NCBI GenBank assembly: GCA_019279435.1
Contig: JAAALK010000080.1
Coordinates: 27,744,778 to 27,808,777, forward strand
DNA: 64,000 nucleotides
Source: Zizania palustris
Taxonomy: Eukaryota > Streptophyta > Magnoliopsida > Poales > Poaceae
Direction: 5' to 3'
Shown: piece by piece, positions 12,392 to 23,615 of the stretch
How positions within the stretch are numbered: the first letter of the stretch is position 1
Layout: each line of letters opens with the position of its first letter
Notes under the pieces: model-generated
What the model saw: only the letters and a program-made list of their open reading frames with translations
Database searches by the model: none
Told to the model about the DNA's origin: nothing
Translations under genes and position numbers: made by a program

Positions 12392-14260
12392 CAGTTACAA
12401 TAATTATCCTTTTGGTTGAACCCTGTTTTACTGCGTAAAGCGCAAGTGTATTATTAAATATAATTGATATAAATATTTTCTATTTTTTCATATTAAATAT
12501 AATTGTATTATATGCATACAGAAATATAGTCCAAAATAGCCTATAAATCACCAAAACATCAACTATAATCCAAAGATTTTAAGCATAGAAAGTAAGAAAT
12601 ATTAAACCAGAGCGAATGTTGCTAGGAACAAACATAAACCCCTATATAATGAAACAAATTTCGTTTTGTCTTTTGGTTGAACTGCAACAGACAAGCACAC
12701 AGCCACCAAAGAAGCTCGGTCTCGTCACAAAACCAAGAACATAACAAGTTCCATGAGAAAAGCATTGGTAACGGCAAGTAGGCAGGCACAATATTATTAT
12801 TCTTGGCTAATGCATCTGATAAAAGCTTCAAACCAGGCGAGTCACTAGGAGAAAAAGAGGGGGCGACACCTTAGGAAGGATGGCATAAAACAAAGATGTG
12901 ATTTTTCTGCATTTCTGAACTTGCTAAGGTTGCCACGACCCTGCCCGGTTCACAGGCTATTGCATTCAGTAATACCATAATCCACAAACAATCTTAGGAA
13001 AGAAGTCCATGCCAACCAAGACTGTCCTGAGGAAATTACTTCTCCACTGAAGATTACACCAGATAACATCAAAATGGTTATTTGCACCACATCCTTTTAG
13101 CGGATAACAATGTTCTTTTTGCATCATCTGCATGAGAAACAACAATCAGTTTGCTGTGATAGAAAATGAAAATGGAAGACAGTATGTTATTAAATTTGAC
13201 AACATTGAGATCTAATTGCTGATTTCATATTGGAGTTAGTTTACTGGTTGAGAGGTTTCAGGGAAATATTGAATGTCAAGTTCTGGTTGCTCCCAAAGGT
13301 GTTTACACACTGGACAAGAGAAGGGGACTTCGACAAAAGGAAATAACCTCATCCTTATAATCATGCTACCAAATATTTGCTATGTATACTACAACAATTG
13401 GAAACTAATTCTGCAAAATGAAAAAAATAAAAACAAATTACTGTACCAGACCTGCAATACTTGCAGCACAAAACTTATCAGGTATGTTAGCTTCAGACTC
13501 CACTGATGCTTTTGCTACAGCAATCCCAATTGCAACACATTGCATGATATCCAAACCTCCACATAGGGCTGAAATGACTCCACCAACAAAACAATCACCA
13601 GCACCTGTGAGGCTAACCACTGAGGCAGATACTACCGGTAAATGAAAAACACAGGTTCTGGAAGAACCTTCTCTAGGCAAATTTCCAATCATATTGGATG
13701 GAAACCATCCTTCTAATTTTTCAAGTAACTGAGTTGAGAAAGGCATTATTTCAGACTTCTGTTGATCCTTCATGAAACTCGTGCACTCTTTGCAACATAT
13801 AAAAACACCGTTTGAGCCGAGTGTCACAAGAAGAAGTTGTATGCCCTTTTCAAGAAGAAAGAACATGGATGGGCTGAGCATTTCAAACAAATATTCTACA
13901 GCTTCGGCTTTGTTCTTGCACTGCTCCATTTTAACAAAATTATATTTCTGGGAAGGAGATAATGCATTTGCCATTGCAACAAGCTCAATCTCATTTGGGG
14001 AAGTGTAAGTAATCTGAATGTTGAGGAAATTATTAAGTGATATAAAGACATGAAATATGATACATAATAATTCATCACTTATTCAATCCTTTCCTCTGCA
14101 CTCACATATTTTGCGATTGATGCAATTCTTGAACTCTTTACAACTGAGACAGGCTCAAAAAACACAGGCACTCCTGATTCACATGCTACTAGAAAAAAAT
14201 AAGACAAAATGTCTGTCATCGACTTTTTTACCCAACATAGCAATTAGGACAAATATATAA
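12392..14260. repeat. Inverted duplication, left arm (1.87 kb)
   Basis: This stretch holds exons 7-9, introns and 3' flank of the kinase gene. It is present again in reverse complement at 17101-24147 once the hAT and TR-GAG insertions there are removed. Landmarks include CTTTACGCAGTAAAACAGGG on the right arm against its complement at 12427-12446, and a shared 60-70 codon open frame at 12622-12831 and 21640-21855. The arms are roughly 90-95% alike by eye. Confidence 0.9.
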
Positions 14261-16792
14261 CAGTGTAACTATTATTAGGACTATCTTGCTAGTTTTTGTG
14301 AGAGGAGCTCATCATTAAGCAAAAAGATGGTCAGAAGGAGAGAAATGCACCAACATACCCAAAGATATTGCCATGCAATAATAATGCACCCAATAGAAAA
14401 TATTTTGTTATCAAACTAGTGAGTTTTTACAACTAAAACAGCATACATTATTTACTACAGTAGGGGATCTGTCAACAACATTGCCACATAAGGCACTCAG
14501 GTGTTCCCAGTTGGTCAGTGGTACTGCTGTTGGAAACTACAATGCAGCTGTTCCATTGGTAGATCCCACATAAAGACACATATCATTTTTTAATTTCTTT
14601 AGGGATACCAAGAGTGCATGCCATGACCATGCCTTTTTTCTTTGGATACAAGCATACTGTATAAGAGTTCTGTTTTTAGTAGGTTTAAAAGTTTATAAAA
14701 TTAAGTAGAAAATCCATATTTTCTCTAGTGAAACAGCTTATAAGCTAGCTGATTTTTTGTTTGTTGAGTAAAAGTTTCTGAATTAAGGTGAAATTTACTG
14801 ATTTCTCATGTTTCGAGTTTCCAGAATTTTGTTGAAAGTTCATGACTTTTTACTTGAAAATTCACATTCTTGCTTTAAAAAATATTTAGAATTCCTGATC
14901 TTTAGCTGCGACCTCCTGAATTCTCAAATTGAAAGTTTCTGGGATTGAGTTTTTGAATAGAAGTGTAAAGCTACTGATTTCTAGTAAAAACTCTCCAAAA
15001 TTGAGTTGAAAGCTCATGTTTTCTTAAGCTAAAAATTCTTGGAATTGAGCTGAAAGTTCATAATTTCTCAAGAAGAAAATTTTCAAATTTGAAAGGCCAT
15101 GATTTATTGAAGTTTTTATAATTGAGGTCAAAATTAAAAAGGTGCAAGCCTGTCAAGTGTTTTTTGACCTTTTTTTGTTTGTTATTGTTGGCAAAAGTGT
15201 TTCTTGGCAGTTGGCACGCAACACAGCAAACATGCAGCAAAGAAGAGGTTGGAACGCTGACATGCAGTCCATGCAATCCTTGTTGGAAAAGGATCTTGTA
15301 AGATCCAACATCGTGCACATACTAGTATCAAATATGTTTAGAAGCTTACTGCCTAAGTGAAAAAACAAGGTGGAACAACCTACTTTTGCAGGCACCTTCA
15401 AGTGACCGTGGAGATAAATTTGCATCAAGCATTAGTAGAGGTGCATTGGAGATATGGAGACGGAACTGATTTATCCAGCTAGGAGAAAGAAAATTTTCCT
15501 GCCCAATGGAAAAATGGAGATAAGTACAGTGGTAATATGTCAACACTCAACACTAGTGTTAATTTTGATCTAGCACTACACAATGTGATGCAAAATTCTT
15601 ACAACTGCCCCAACACTTGCGACTCCAGCAATTAATTCACCACTGCCATCAAACACATTTGATACTATTGGGGTTGTTATATCATTAACCTGCAGTATTC
15701 CTATGAAATTATTAGCAAGTAATGTCAGCTAATATAAAATAACTATGTAGTATTTATAAGAAATAAATTCATTTTAACCCCACTCAAGTACAAAATTTTA
15801 CTCTTAACCCTTTAAAATCTGCTACTGCAGTAATTTCAGCATTAGTTTGTCATATCAAATGTGCATCGCAAATTGACCCAGATCCAACAATTCAATGCAA
15901 ATAAATGAAGAGCTTGTTATCACCACACAATAGAAACCATAGCTATGTCTAGAAAAACATAACAAGGACGCAAATGAATTTGTAATATCAAGGATGTACA
16001 CTACGGTCTACGGTATAATTTATATCATCACACTTACCATCTGTACACATTCTAGCCGACCTCCAGTATTTCAATAGGAAATCTCCTTCAGCAGAACAAA
16101 CAGAAAGTATTTTAGCGAATATCCACCCAGAGAGCAAGAAGAGGCAGAATATTTGAACATGAATAAACTAATTTAGAAAAACTTGGTATTTCAACATGAG
16201 TAAACTGAATTAGAAAAACTTAGTCACCATAAGTACATAGATATACCTGCCACATCATTTCCGACAACACTAATCATGAATGGTCGAGTCCCAAGCTTAC
16301 AAATGCACTCAGCAATATTTCTTGCTACTCCTCCACTGATGTATTTAACCTAGGAAATTCAAAAATATACACTCAACTGTATTATTAGACGCATGCTTAT
16401 GCCCCTGCTTCATGCATAACAGGAATAATTATCAATGAATAAAGAGCAGAGTATTAACACATAAGAGTGGTTTACCGTCCCAGGCACAGTCGTCCCAGGT
16501 TGCGGCTGCATAGATGGCTTAGCGTGGATGTCCAGCACCATCCCTCCGATAATCACCGGAGATGGCTCCACCCTAGCAGCGCTTGACGGATTCTGCGCAG
16601 AAGAGGAGACGAGACGAGATTAGGGGAGAAAAGTCGGGGGAAACCAAGAAGTGCTTGTTAGTACGGTACTGAATGGGACTGAGGCAGCCGTACCTGGTAA
16701 AGGACGGGCAGCAGGGCCGGGAGGAGGTGGCGGCGGACGGAGTCCATCCTCCGGAGGGCAGAGGAGTTGGAGGAGGCCTCAGCCATGGTCAT
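13078..16792 (-). CDS. pfkB-family carbohydrate kinase, pseudouridine kinase-like (9 exons)
   Basis: Exons (coding order): 16792-16694, 16592-16476, 16349-16247, 16085-16038, 15700-15603, 15498-15384, 14188-14106, 14013-13452, 13127-13078. All introns are GT-AG and every phase matches, giving 1275 nt and 424 residues with no stop. Landmarks: PVIIGGMVLDIHA (pfkB start strand), ISGGVARNIAE (substrate loop), GTRPFMISVVGND, NAPLLMLDANLSP, TYTSPNEIELVAMA, VTLGSNGVFI, and near the C-terminus LTGAGDCFVGG with the catalytic Asp. These fit the plant kinase that phosphorylates pseudouridine in RNA breakdown, but other pfkB sugar or nucleoside kinases are not excluded. ATG at 16792 or 16786 (MTMAEASS) is used; both are in frame. 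The last donor (CAG/GTCTGG) is weak but gives the conserved ending DDAKRTLLSAK. Exons 7-9 are duplicated in inverted form at 17178-21410. Confidence 0.85.
14750..15110. repeat. Degenerate repeat inside kinase intron 6
   Basis: Variants of GAGTTGAAAGTTCATGATTT followed by TCTCAAG recur at about 40-60 bp spacing. This is a diverged AT-rich minisatellite lying between exons 6 and 7 of the kinase gene. Confidence 0.5.
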
Positions 16793-17100
16793 GGAGATGC
16801 CCTGTTAGTTCCGAGACAGCGACGCCGAAGAAGGACGGACTACAGGGGCCGCTGCGTATGGCAGAATGGGGAAAGTTTGTGTCAATTCCGATAAAAAAAT
16901 AGAAAACAGAAACGAAGAGGGTTAGACAAAAATAAAAACTGAAAATTGAAACGAACGTTCCATCTAAGAAATATAGATAGATACTAATAAGGTGCACGTG
17001 CGTTGCAACGGATTCATAATTTTAATGGCAATATATTTAGAACATGATATATTGGTTGAACACATTTGTTTAGTAATATTGCGATGATAAGAAACAAAGT
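16793..17100 (-). promoter_or_regulatory. Kinase gene 5' region
   Basis: Upstream of the start codon a GC-rich leader of about 90 bp gives way to AT-rich DNA with no clear TATA box. GTGCACGTGCGTTGCAACGG (16992-17011) is a word I associate with small grass transposons, so part of the region may be a mobile-element remnant. No regulatory site can be assigned. Confidence 0.35.
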
Positions 17101-17749
17101 AATATATTATTTGTCCTAACTGCTATGTTGAGTAAAAAAGTCGATGACAGACATTTTGTCTTATTTTTTTCCAGTAGCATGTGAATCAGGAGTGCCTTTG
17201 TTTTTTTAGCCTGTCTCAGTTGTAAAGAGTTCAAGAATTGCATCAATCGCAAAATATGTGAGTGCAGAGGAAAGGATTGAATTAGTGATGAATTATTATG
17301 TATCATATTTATGTCTTTATATCACTTAATAATTTCCTCATCATTCAGATTACTTACACTTCCCCAAATGAGATTGAGCTTGTTGCAATGGCAAATGCAT
17401 TATCTCCTCCCCAGAAATATAATTTTGTAAAAATGAAGCAGTGCAAGAAAAAGCCAAAGCTGTAGAATATTTGTTTGAAATGCTCAGCCCATCCATGTTT
17501 TTTCTTCTTGAAAAGGCATACAACTTCTTCTTGTGACACTCAGCTCAAATGGTGTTTTCATATGTTGCAAAGAGTGCACAAGTTTCATGAAGGATCATCA
17601 GAAGTCTGAAATAATGCCTTTCTCAACTCAGTTACTTGAAAAATTGGAAGGATGGTTTCCATCCAATACGATTGGAAATTTGCCTAAGAAGGTTCTTTCA
17701 GAACCTGTGTTTTTCATTTACCGGTAGTATCTACCTCAGTGGTTAGCCT

Positions 17750-20700
17750 CAGGGGCGAAGCCCAATAGAATATTGTGGATGCAGATGAACCCCCCCAAAA
17801 AAACAAAAACAATACTTACCCCTACATTTTGGCCCTTTTTGCACCCCTCTTGGGCCAACGCACTGCACCCCCCATGGCCCATTTCGCAAGCTAGCAACAA
17901 GCAGCCTGCTAGGAGCTCACAAATGCCACCAGCAGCCCAACAAGCAGCAAGGCAAAACACCACAGCCCACGCCAACACCAAGTCACCAACGACGTATCGC
18001 CTCCCTGACTCCCTGTATTCGCCAGCAGCCCACCACGCAGGTCCACGCCCATGACGATTACGAATTGGTGATTTCTGGCTCCTGCGCCGTCGTTGGCTCG
18101 GCGCTCCGCATCCTGGCTCCTGCGATCAGCGATCTCCTGCTCCTCCGCCGACCACCGCCTCGCCGAGTCAGAGTCACCGGCTCACCGCTGTGGAGGCGTG
18201 GACCTGTGGTAAAAAAGGCGTCATGCGGCCCAGCCGGCCCTCCCAGGCTCCCCTCCCTTCTGATTTTTGATTAGGTATTAATTCTTTATCTAATTTTCCA
18301 TAGATTCTATTCTAGTATTCTTGATTTCTAAACTATGCAACCAGCAGATTAGTACATACTTACATATTAGGTTACTAATGATAGATCAATTAATGGAACG
18401 ATTTTACAAAAGGAAAGCACCAGAGCCGGATAGTTGCAATAATGCTATAAATTCACGTTTGGATGATATCAATTGGGAGGAGGAGATTAAATCTGATCCA
18501 GGATTGAGGAAACAAATTAATGATTATCATCCTAATGTTAGAGAGAGGGTGAGAAGAAAGTACTTGGAGAATGGACCTTGCCAACCTCGCACAATTCGTT
18601 TTCCTATGACAGAGATTGGAGGAGTTCCAAGAAGGTTTGTTCCAGAATGGTTTGATGAATTTAGAGGTTGGCTTGAATATAGTGAGTCCAAAGACAAAGC
18701 ATATTGCTTTTATTGTTTCTTGTTTAGAGAAAAGAAGGATGGCGGATATGAAGCATTTGTTAAAAATGGTTGGAATGGCTATCATAGAAAGGAAAGACTA
18801 CAAAATCATGTTGGTAATGTCGGTGGCTCACACTATCTCGCAATGAAGAAATGTGATGATCTCTTACAAAGAAAACAACACATTGATGTTGCTTTCCGTG
18901 ATGTTAGTGAATCTGCTAAGAAGGACTATTATACTCGTTTGAATGGGTCTATTGATGTTGCTAGAATATTGGTGAAGCAAGGATTGCCGTTTCGGGGTCA
19001 CGATGAGTCGAAGAAGTCCTTAAATAAAGGGAACTTCAGAGAATTTCGTAATTTTGTAGAGGAGCAAAATCCGATATTAAGAAAGGTGGTAGATAAAAAG
19101 AAATCGGATAACAGCCTTTTGATTGCTCCTGAAATACAAAAGGATATCGTGCATTGTTTTGCAAAGGAAGTGCTACACTTTATTCTAGAAGAAATTGGGG
19201 ATGATGTTTTTTGCTTGCTAGTTGATGAGTCGAGAGATGTTTCTTGGAAAGAACAAATGGCAGTGGTCTTAAGATATGTAGATAAATTTGGAATTGTTAA
19301 AGAGAGATTTGTTGGTCTTGTTCATGTGAATGAAACAAATTCTGCAAGTCTCAAGTCTGCTATTGATGCATTATTTGCTGATCTTAAGTTAAGCCTAAAG
19401 CAAGTTAGAGGAGAAGGATATGATGGTGCTAGCAATATGCGAGGTGAGTTCAATGGCTTACAATCATTGATTATGAGAGAAAATAGTTCAGCTTATTATG
19501 TTCACTGTTTTGCTCACCAACTCCAATTAGTCCTTGTGGCCATTGCGAGAAAGCATAAAGGGGTTAGTGAATTTTTTACTATGATCTCTATATTATTGAA
19601 TGTCGTGGGTGGATCATCTAAGAGAAGGGACATGATTAGAGATATTAATCTTCAAGAAATGAGTAAAGCATTAGGCTGTGGGCAACTTCAGACTGGGACA
19701 GGGTTGAATCAAGAGCAAAGTCTTCAAAGACCTGGAGATACTCGTTGGAGTTCCCATTATAAATCTCTCAAAAGTTTGGTTGACATGTTTCCTACAATAG
19801 TCAAGGTACTAGAAATTGTGGAAAAAGATAAAAAAGATTGGAAGATCAGAGATCAAGCATCAAATCTTTTACAATACTTTCAGTCTTTTGACTCTATCTT
19901 CTATTTGCATCTCATGTTGACTATATTAGGAATCACAAATACCTTGTCATTAGCATTGCAACGGAAGGATCAAGACATAGTGAATGCTATTAAATGTGTG
20001 AAAGCAACTAAATGCCAATTGGATGAACTTAGAAGGGAAAAGTGGATGATGCTATTAGACGATGTCCATGGATTTTGTGACAAGAATGATATTTGCAAAT
20101 TGGAAATGGAAGACGAATATATTGATCCAAAGAAGCGGAGGCATAAATCTGGAATTACGAACAAGCATTATTATCAGGTAGATTGTTTTAATGATGTTAT
20201 TGATTGGCTACTTCAAGAGCTTGATAGCCGCTTCAATGAGACAAGCTCTCAATTGCTTGTTTGCTCAGCAGCTTTTAGTCCAAGAGACTCATTCCATGAT
20301 TTTAGTATAGAAAATTTGATGAGCCTTGCGAAGCTTTATCCACATGATTTTGATTCTGGGAATTTGAGGGATCTTAACCACGAGCTTGGCCTCTACATAT
20401 ATGATGTGAGAGATGATGAAAGGTTCTCCGACCTACAAACTGTTGCCGAGCTTTCTCAAAGAATGGTGAAGACTAGAAAACACGAACGTTATCCAATGGT
20501 TTACCGACTTTTGAAGCTTGTGCTAGTGCTACCTGTTGCTACTGCTACAGTTGAGAGGTGTTTCTCAGCCATGAAAATTGTGAAAACAGAATTGCGCAAT
20601 CGCATTGGTGATATATATATGAGCAATAGCCTTATTTGCTATGTGGAGAAAGAAGAGTTGTTGAAAGTCACCAATGAGGTTGTGGTTCGTCGCTTCATGA

Positions 20701-20872
20701 AAATGCAAGGTCGTAGATTTGATGACTAATGTTAAAGGTAATGTATTGTGTTTTTTTGTTGGTTCATTTTTTCTCTTAAAATATTTTTTATGGAATTCTT
20801 CGGTTTGATAATTATAGTTTAGCCCTTCTTTATTCCTGCACCCCCCTCCATTTTGTTCTAGCTTCGCCACTG
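17750..20872 (+). mobile_element. hAT transposon, apparently intact (3123 bp)
   Basis: It is flanked by a perfect 8-bp duplication GTTAGCCT (17742-17749 and 20873-20880). The terminal inverted repeats are CAGGGGCGAAGCCC at the left and, reverse-complemented, CAGTGGCGAAGCTAG at the right. The uninterrupted site is visible in the opposite arm of the inverted duplication, so the insertion is later than the duplication. It carries one long transposase frame and 600 bp of 5' GC-rich leader. Confidence 0.93.
18393..20729 (+). CDS. hAT transposase (TTF zinc finger / DUF4371 type)
   Basis: From ATG at 18393 (MERFYKRKAPEPDS) the protein is 778 residues; an in-frame ATG at 18378 would add five. The start at 18393 is preferred because related transposases begin MERF(F/Y)KRK. 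A TTF-type zinc finger lies at about residues 85-150 (AYCFYCFLF ... LQNHVGNVGGSHY). It is followed by the RNase H-like core with LLVDESRDVS, GYDGASNMRGEFNG, VHCFAHQLQLVL and RPGDTRWSSHY. The C-terminal hAT dimerisation region (LVLPVATATVERCFSAMK) is at about 705-755. The frame is unbroken, so it may still be functional; it would bind the element ends and catalyse cut-and-paste movement in the nucleus. Confidence 0.9.
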   Translation: MERFYKRKAPEPDSCNNAINSRLDDINWEEEIKSDPGLRKQINDYHPNVRERVRRKYLENGPCQPRTIRFPMTEIGGVPRRFVPEWFDEFRGWLEYSESKDKAYCFYCFLFREKKDGGYEAFVKNGWNGYHRKERLQNHVGNVGGSHYLAMKKCDDLLQRKQHIDVAFRDVSESAKKDYYTRLNGSIDVARILVKQGLPFRGHDESKKSLNKGNFREFRNFVEEQNPILRKVVDKKKSDNSLLIAPEIQKDIVHCFAKEVLHFILEEIGDDVFCLLVDESRDVSWKEQMAVVLRYVDKFGIVKERFVGLVHVNETNSASLKSAIDALFADLKLSLKQVRGEGYDGASNMRGEFNGLQSLIMRENSSAYYVHCFAHQLQLVLVAIARKHKGVSEFFTMISILLNVVGGSSKRRDMIRDINLQEMSKALGCGQLQTGTGLNQEQSLQRPGDTRWSSHYKSLKSLVDMFPTIVKVLEIVEKDKKDWKIRDQASNLLQYFQSFDSIFYLHLMLTILGITNTLSLALQRKDQDIVNAIKCVKATKCQLDELRREKWMMLLDDVHGFCDKNDICKLEMEDEYIDPKKRRHKSGITNKHYYQVDCFNDVIDWLLQELDSRFNETSSQLLVCSAAFSPRDSFHDFSIENLMSLAKLYPHDFDSGNLRDLNHELGLYIYDVRDDERFSDLQTVAELSQRMVKTRKHERYPMVYRLLKLVLVLPVATATVERCFSAMKIVKTELRNRIGDIYMSNSLICYVEKEELLKVTNEVVVRRFMKMQGRRFDD

Positions 20873-21410
20873 GTTAGCCTCACAGGTGTTGGTGATTGTT
20901 TTGTTGTTGGAGTCATTTCAGCCCTATGTGGAGGTTTGGATATCATGCAATGTGTTGCAATTGGGATTGTTGTAGCAAAAGCATCAGTGGAGTTTGAAGC
21001 TAACATACCTGATAAGTTTTATGCTGCAAGTATTACAGGTCTAGTACAGTAATTTGTTTTTATTTTCTTCATTTTGCAGAATTAGTTTCCAATTGTTGTA
21101 GTATACATAGCAAATATTTGGTAGCATGATTATAAGGATGAGGTTATTTCCTTTTGTCGAAGTCCCCTTGTTCTCTTGTCCAGTGTGTAAACACCTTTGG
21201 GAGCAACCAAAACTTGACATTCAATATTTCCCTGAAACCTCTCAACCAATAAACTAACTCTAGTATGAAATCAGCAAATAGATCTCAATGTTGTCAAATT
21301 TAATAACATACTGTCTTCCATTTTTATTTTCTATCACAGCAAACTGATTGCCGTTTCTCATGCAGATGATGCAAAAAAACATTGTTATCCGCTAAAAGGA
21401 TGTGGTGCAA

Positions 21411-22068
21411 ATAACCATTTTGATATTATCTGGTGTAATCTTCAGTGGAGAAGTAATTTCCTCAGGACAGTCTTGGTTGGCATGAACTTCTTTCCTAAGA
21501 TTGTGGATTATGGTATTACTGAATGCAATAGCCTGTGGACTTCTTGGTTAGCAAGTTCAGAAATGCAAAAAAATCACATCTTTGTTTTATGCCATCCTTC
21601 CTAAGGTGTCGCCCCTCGTTTTCTCCTAGTGACTCGCCTGGTTTAAAGCTTTTATCAGATGCATTAGCCAAGAATAATAATATTGTGCCTGCCTACTTGC
21701 CGTTACCAATGTTTTTCTCATGGAACTTGTTATGTTCTTGGTTTTGTGACAAGACCGAGCCTCTTTGGTGGCTGTGTGCTTGTCTGTTGCAGTTCAACCA
21801 AAAGGCAGAAAACAAAATTTTGTTTCATTATATAGGGGTTTATGTTTGTCCCTAGCAACACTCTCTGATTTAATATTTCTTACTTTCTATGCTTAAAATC
21901 TTTGGATTATAGTTGATGTTTTGGCGATTTATAGGCCACTTTGGACTATATTTCTGTATGCATATAATACAATTATATTTAATATGAAAAAATAGAAAAT
22001 ATTTATATCAATTATATTTAATAATACACTTACGCTTTACGCAGTAAAACAGGGTTTAACCAAAAGGA
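21411..22068. other. Non-coding part of the right arm
   Basis: It corresponds to the 3' flank of the kinase gene in the left arm (12397-13070 in reverse). The shared open frame at 21640-21855 is on the strand opposite to the left-arm gene's flank and has no recognisable product. Confidence 0.6.
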
Positions 22069-22592
22069 TAATTTGTTAGAATTAATCTTGTTGTTAGTAT
22101 TTTATTTAGTGCAAATTTAGCTAATTTATGTTAGTGGTGTAGTGGAGTTAGTGCATGGTGTGCATGCAAGTGATTAGTGATATAAGTGATAGATTGTCTA
22201 GCTGCGTGGCGTAGTGGATCAGCAGCTATGCATGGCGTAGTGGCCAGGAATTAGTCTTGCATGTGTTAATTAGTTTGTTAAACGTGCATGGTGCGTGATT
22301 AGTGGCTGGAATTAGTGGAGTTAGTGGGCTGAGTGACCAGCCGAAGCTTGCGGCCAAGCGTGAGCCAACTTTGCATGTGTGTGCACTATTTAACGAGTGC
22401 TAGTGTGTGTGCGCAATACAGTACCAGAAGAATACTTGTACGGTGCATGCTGTTTAGTGGTGATTAGTGAATAAACAAAGAGTCTAGTGTGTGATTTGTT
22501 GTGTCTTCACGCTTCTTGCTTCTCAAGTTCAAGAGTATTCCAGGTGTGTGCGTGTGTCCACGAGAGCGAGAGTGAGGAGTTCTTCTAACAAT

Positions 22593-22605
22593 TGGTATCA
22601 GAGCC
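22593..22605 (+). other. TR-GAG primer binding site
   Basis: TGGTATCAGAGCC follows the 5' LTR by two bases and matches initiator tRNA-Met. Confidence 0.9.
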
Positions 22606-22624
22606 AAACGTGTGTGTTGCAGAG

Positions 22625-23566
22625 ATGTCTCTCGATGGTTCCGTGTACACGCCACCAGCCCGTCGTAGCAGCAGCGGCGGTGGCAATGGAGTCGACGGTG
22701 GCCATGAGTCGATCGTGCAACAAGTGAAGGAAATGGGGGTGACTCTCCGTTACCCCGTGCTTGCGGAGAACAACTACGGGGTGTGGGCGGTGAAGATGAA
22801 AATCTTCATGCGTGCGCAAGGTGTGTGGGCAGCAGTGGAGGGCAATGAAGCGGTCGACGACAAGAAGGACCAAATGGCTCTCGCCGCCATCATCCAAGCG
22901 GTGCCGGAGGCTATGGTGCTAGCCATCGCCGAAAAGGAGACGGCAAAGGAGGCTTGGAACACACTCAAGGAGATACACATTGGAGAAGAGCGAGTTCGGA
23001 ACGCGAATGTACAGATTCTCAAGAGGGAGCTTGAGAGGATGTACATGGAGGATGCAGAGACGATTGGTGAGTATGCTATGAAGTTAACCACAATTGTTAA
23101 CAAAATTCGTGCACTTGGTACCAAGGTGGAGGAGACCACCGTGGTGGAGAAGCTTTTGCATACCGTCCCCGACAAATTTCAGCACATCGTCAACACCATC
23201 GAGCAATGGGGCGATGTGACGAAGATGACAGTGGCGGAGGCCATTGGACGCTTGAAGGCATATGAAGCATCCATGGCAGGGCGTCGACGTGACAAGGTGG
23301 GAGATCAACAGCTGCTTTATGCGCACAATGAGCCACGGCTCACGCGTGCCGAGTGGGAGGCCATCGTTGCTGAAGAGAAGCGCAATGGCGAGGGCTCCGG
23401 TAGCAACGACGACAAGAAGAAGTACCGCGGAAAATTCGACAAGTCAAAAGTGCGTTGCTATAATTGTCAAGAGTTTGGGCATTTCGCTGATGAGTGTCCT
23501 GAGCCGAAGAAAGAAAGGGCTCTTCATGTCATAGCGGACACTGATGATGAACCGACGTTGCTGTGA
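22625..23566 (+). CDS. Copia-type Gag protein of the TR-GAG element
   Basis: ATG at 22625 gives 313 residues (MSLDGSVYTPPAR...), uninterrupted. It has a DUF4219-like start (LRYPVLAENNYGVWAVKMK), a UBN2/gag central region (AKEAWNTLKEIHIGEERVRNA ... LGTKVEETTVVEKLL) and a single zinc knuckle, C-Y-N-C-X4-H-X4-C, at about residues 278-291 (RCYNCQEFGHFADEC). It ends shortly after that. Gag would form the virus-like particle and bind element RNA through the knuckle. An intact gag with no pol suggests selection or very recent insertion. Confidence 0.9.
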   Translation: MSLDGSVYTPPARRSSSGGGNGVDGGHESIVQQVKEMGVTLRYPVLAENNYGVWAVKMKIFMRAQGVWAAVEGNEAVDDKKDQMALAAIIQAVPEAMVLAIAEKETAKEAWNTLKEIHIGEERVRNANVQILKRELERMYMEDAETIGEYAMKLTTIVNKIRALGTKVEETTVVEKLLHTVPDKFQHIVNTIEQWGDVTKMTVAEAIGRLKAYEASMAGRRRDKVGDQQLLYAHNEPRLTRAEWEAIVAEEKRNGEGSGSNDDKKKYRGKFDKSKVRCYNCQEFGHFADECPEPKKERALHVIADTDDEPTLL

Positions 23567-23600
23567 TAATCAATGGGAAGATGTTCAAATAAAGACAACA

Positions 23601-23615
23601 AGATTAGGGGGTGAT
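23601..23615 (+). other. TR-GAG polypurine tract
   Basis: AGATTAGGGGGTGAT lies directly before the 3' LTR and is the expected plus-strand primer. Confidence 0.8.

Larger units (their letters stand above)
17178..21410 (+). pseudogene. Second, broken copy of kinase exons 7-9
   Basis: The exon 7 copy is at 17178-17262, the exon 8 copy at 17351-17749 plus 20881-21043, and the exon 9 copy near 21366-21410. There are internal deletions (for example at 17436-17440 relative to 13930), frameshifts, LTGVGD in place of the catalytic-site LTGAGD, a deletion in the last exon, and the hAT insertion in the middle of exon 8. Exons 1-6 are absent. It cannot encode a kinase. Confidence 0.85.

Noticed and set aside
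17178..21410. Second functional kinase gene
   Set aside because: Only exons 7-9 are present, with frameshifts, a changed GAGD site and a hAT insertion.
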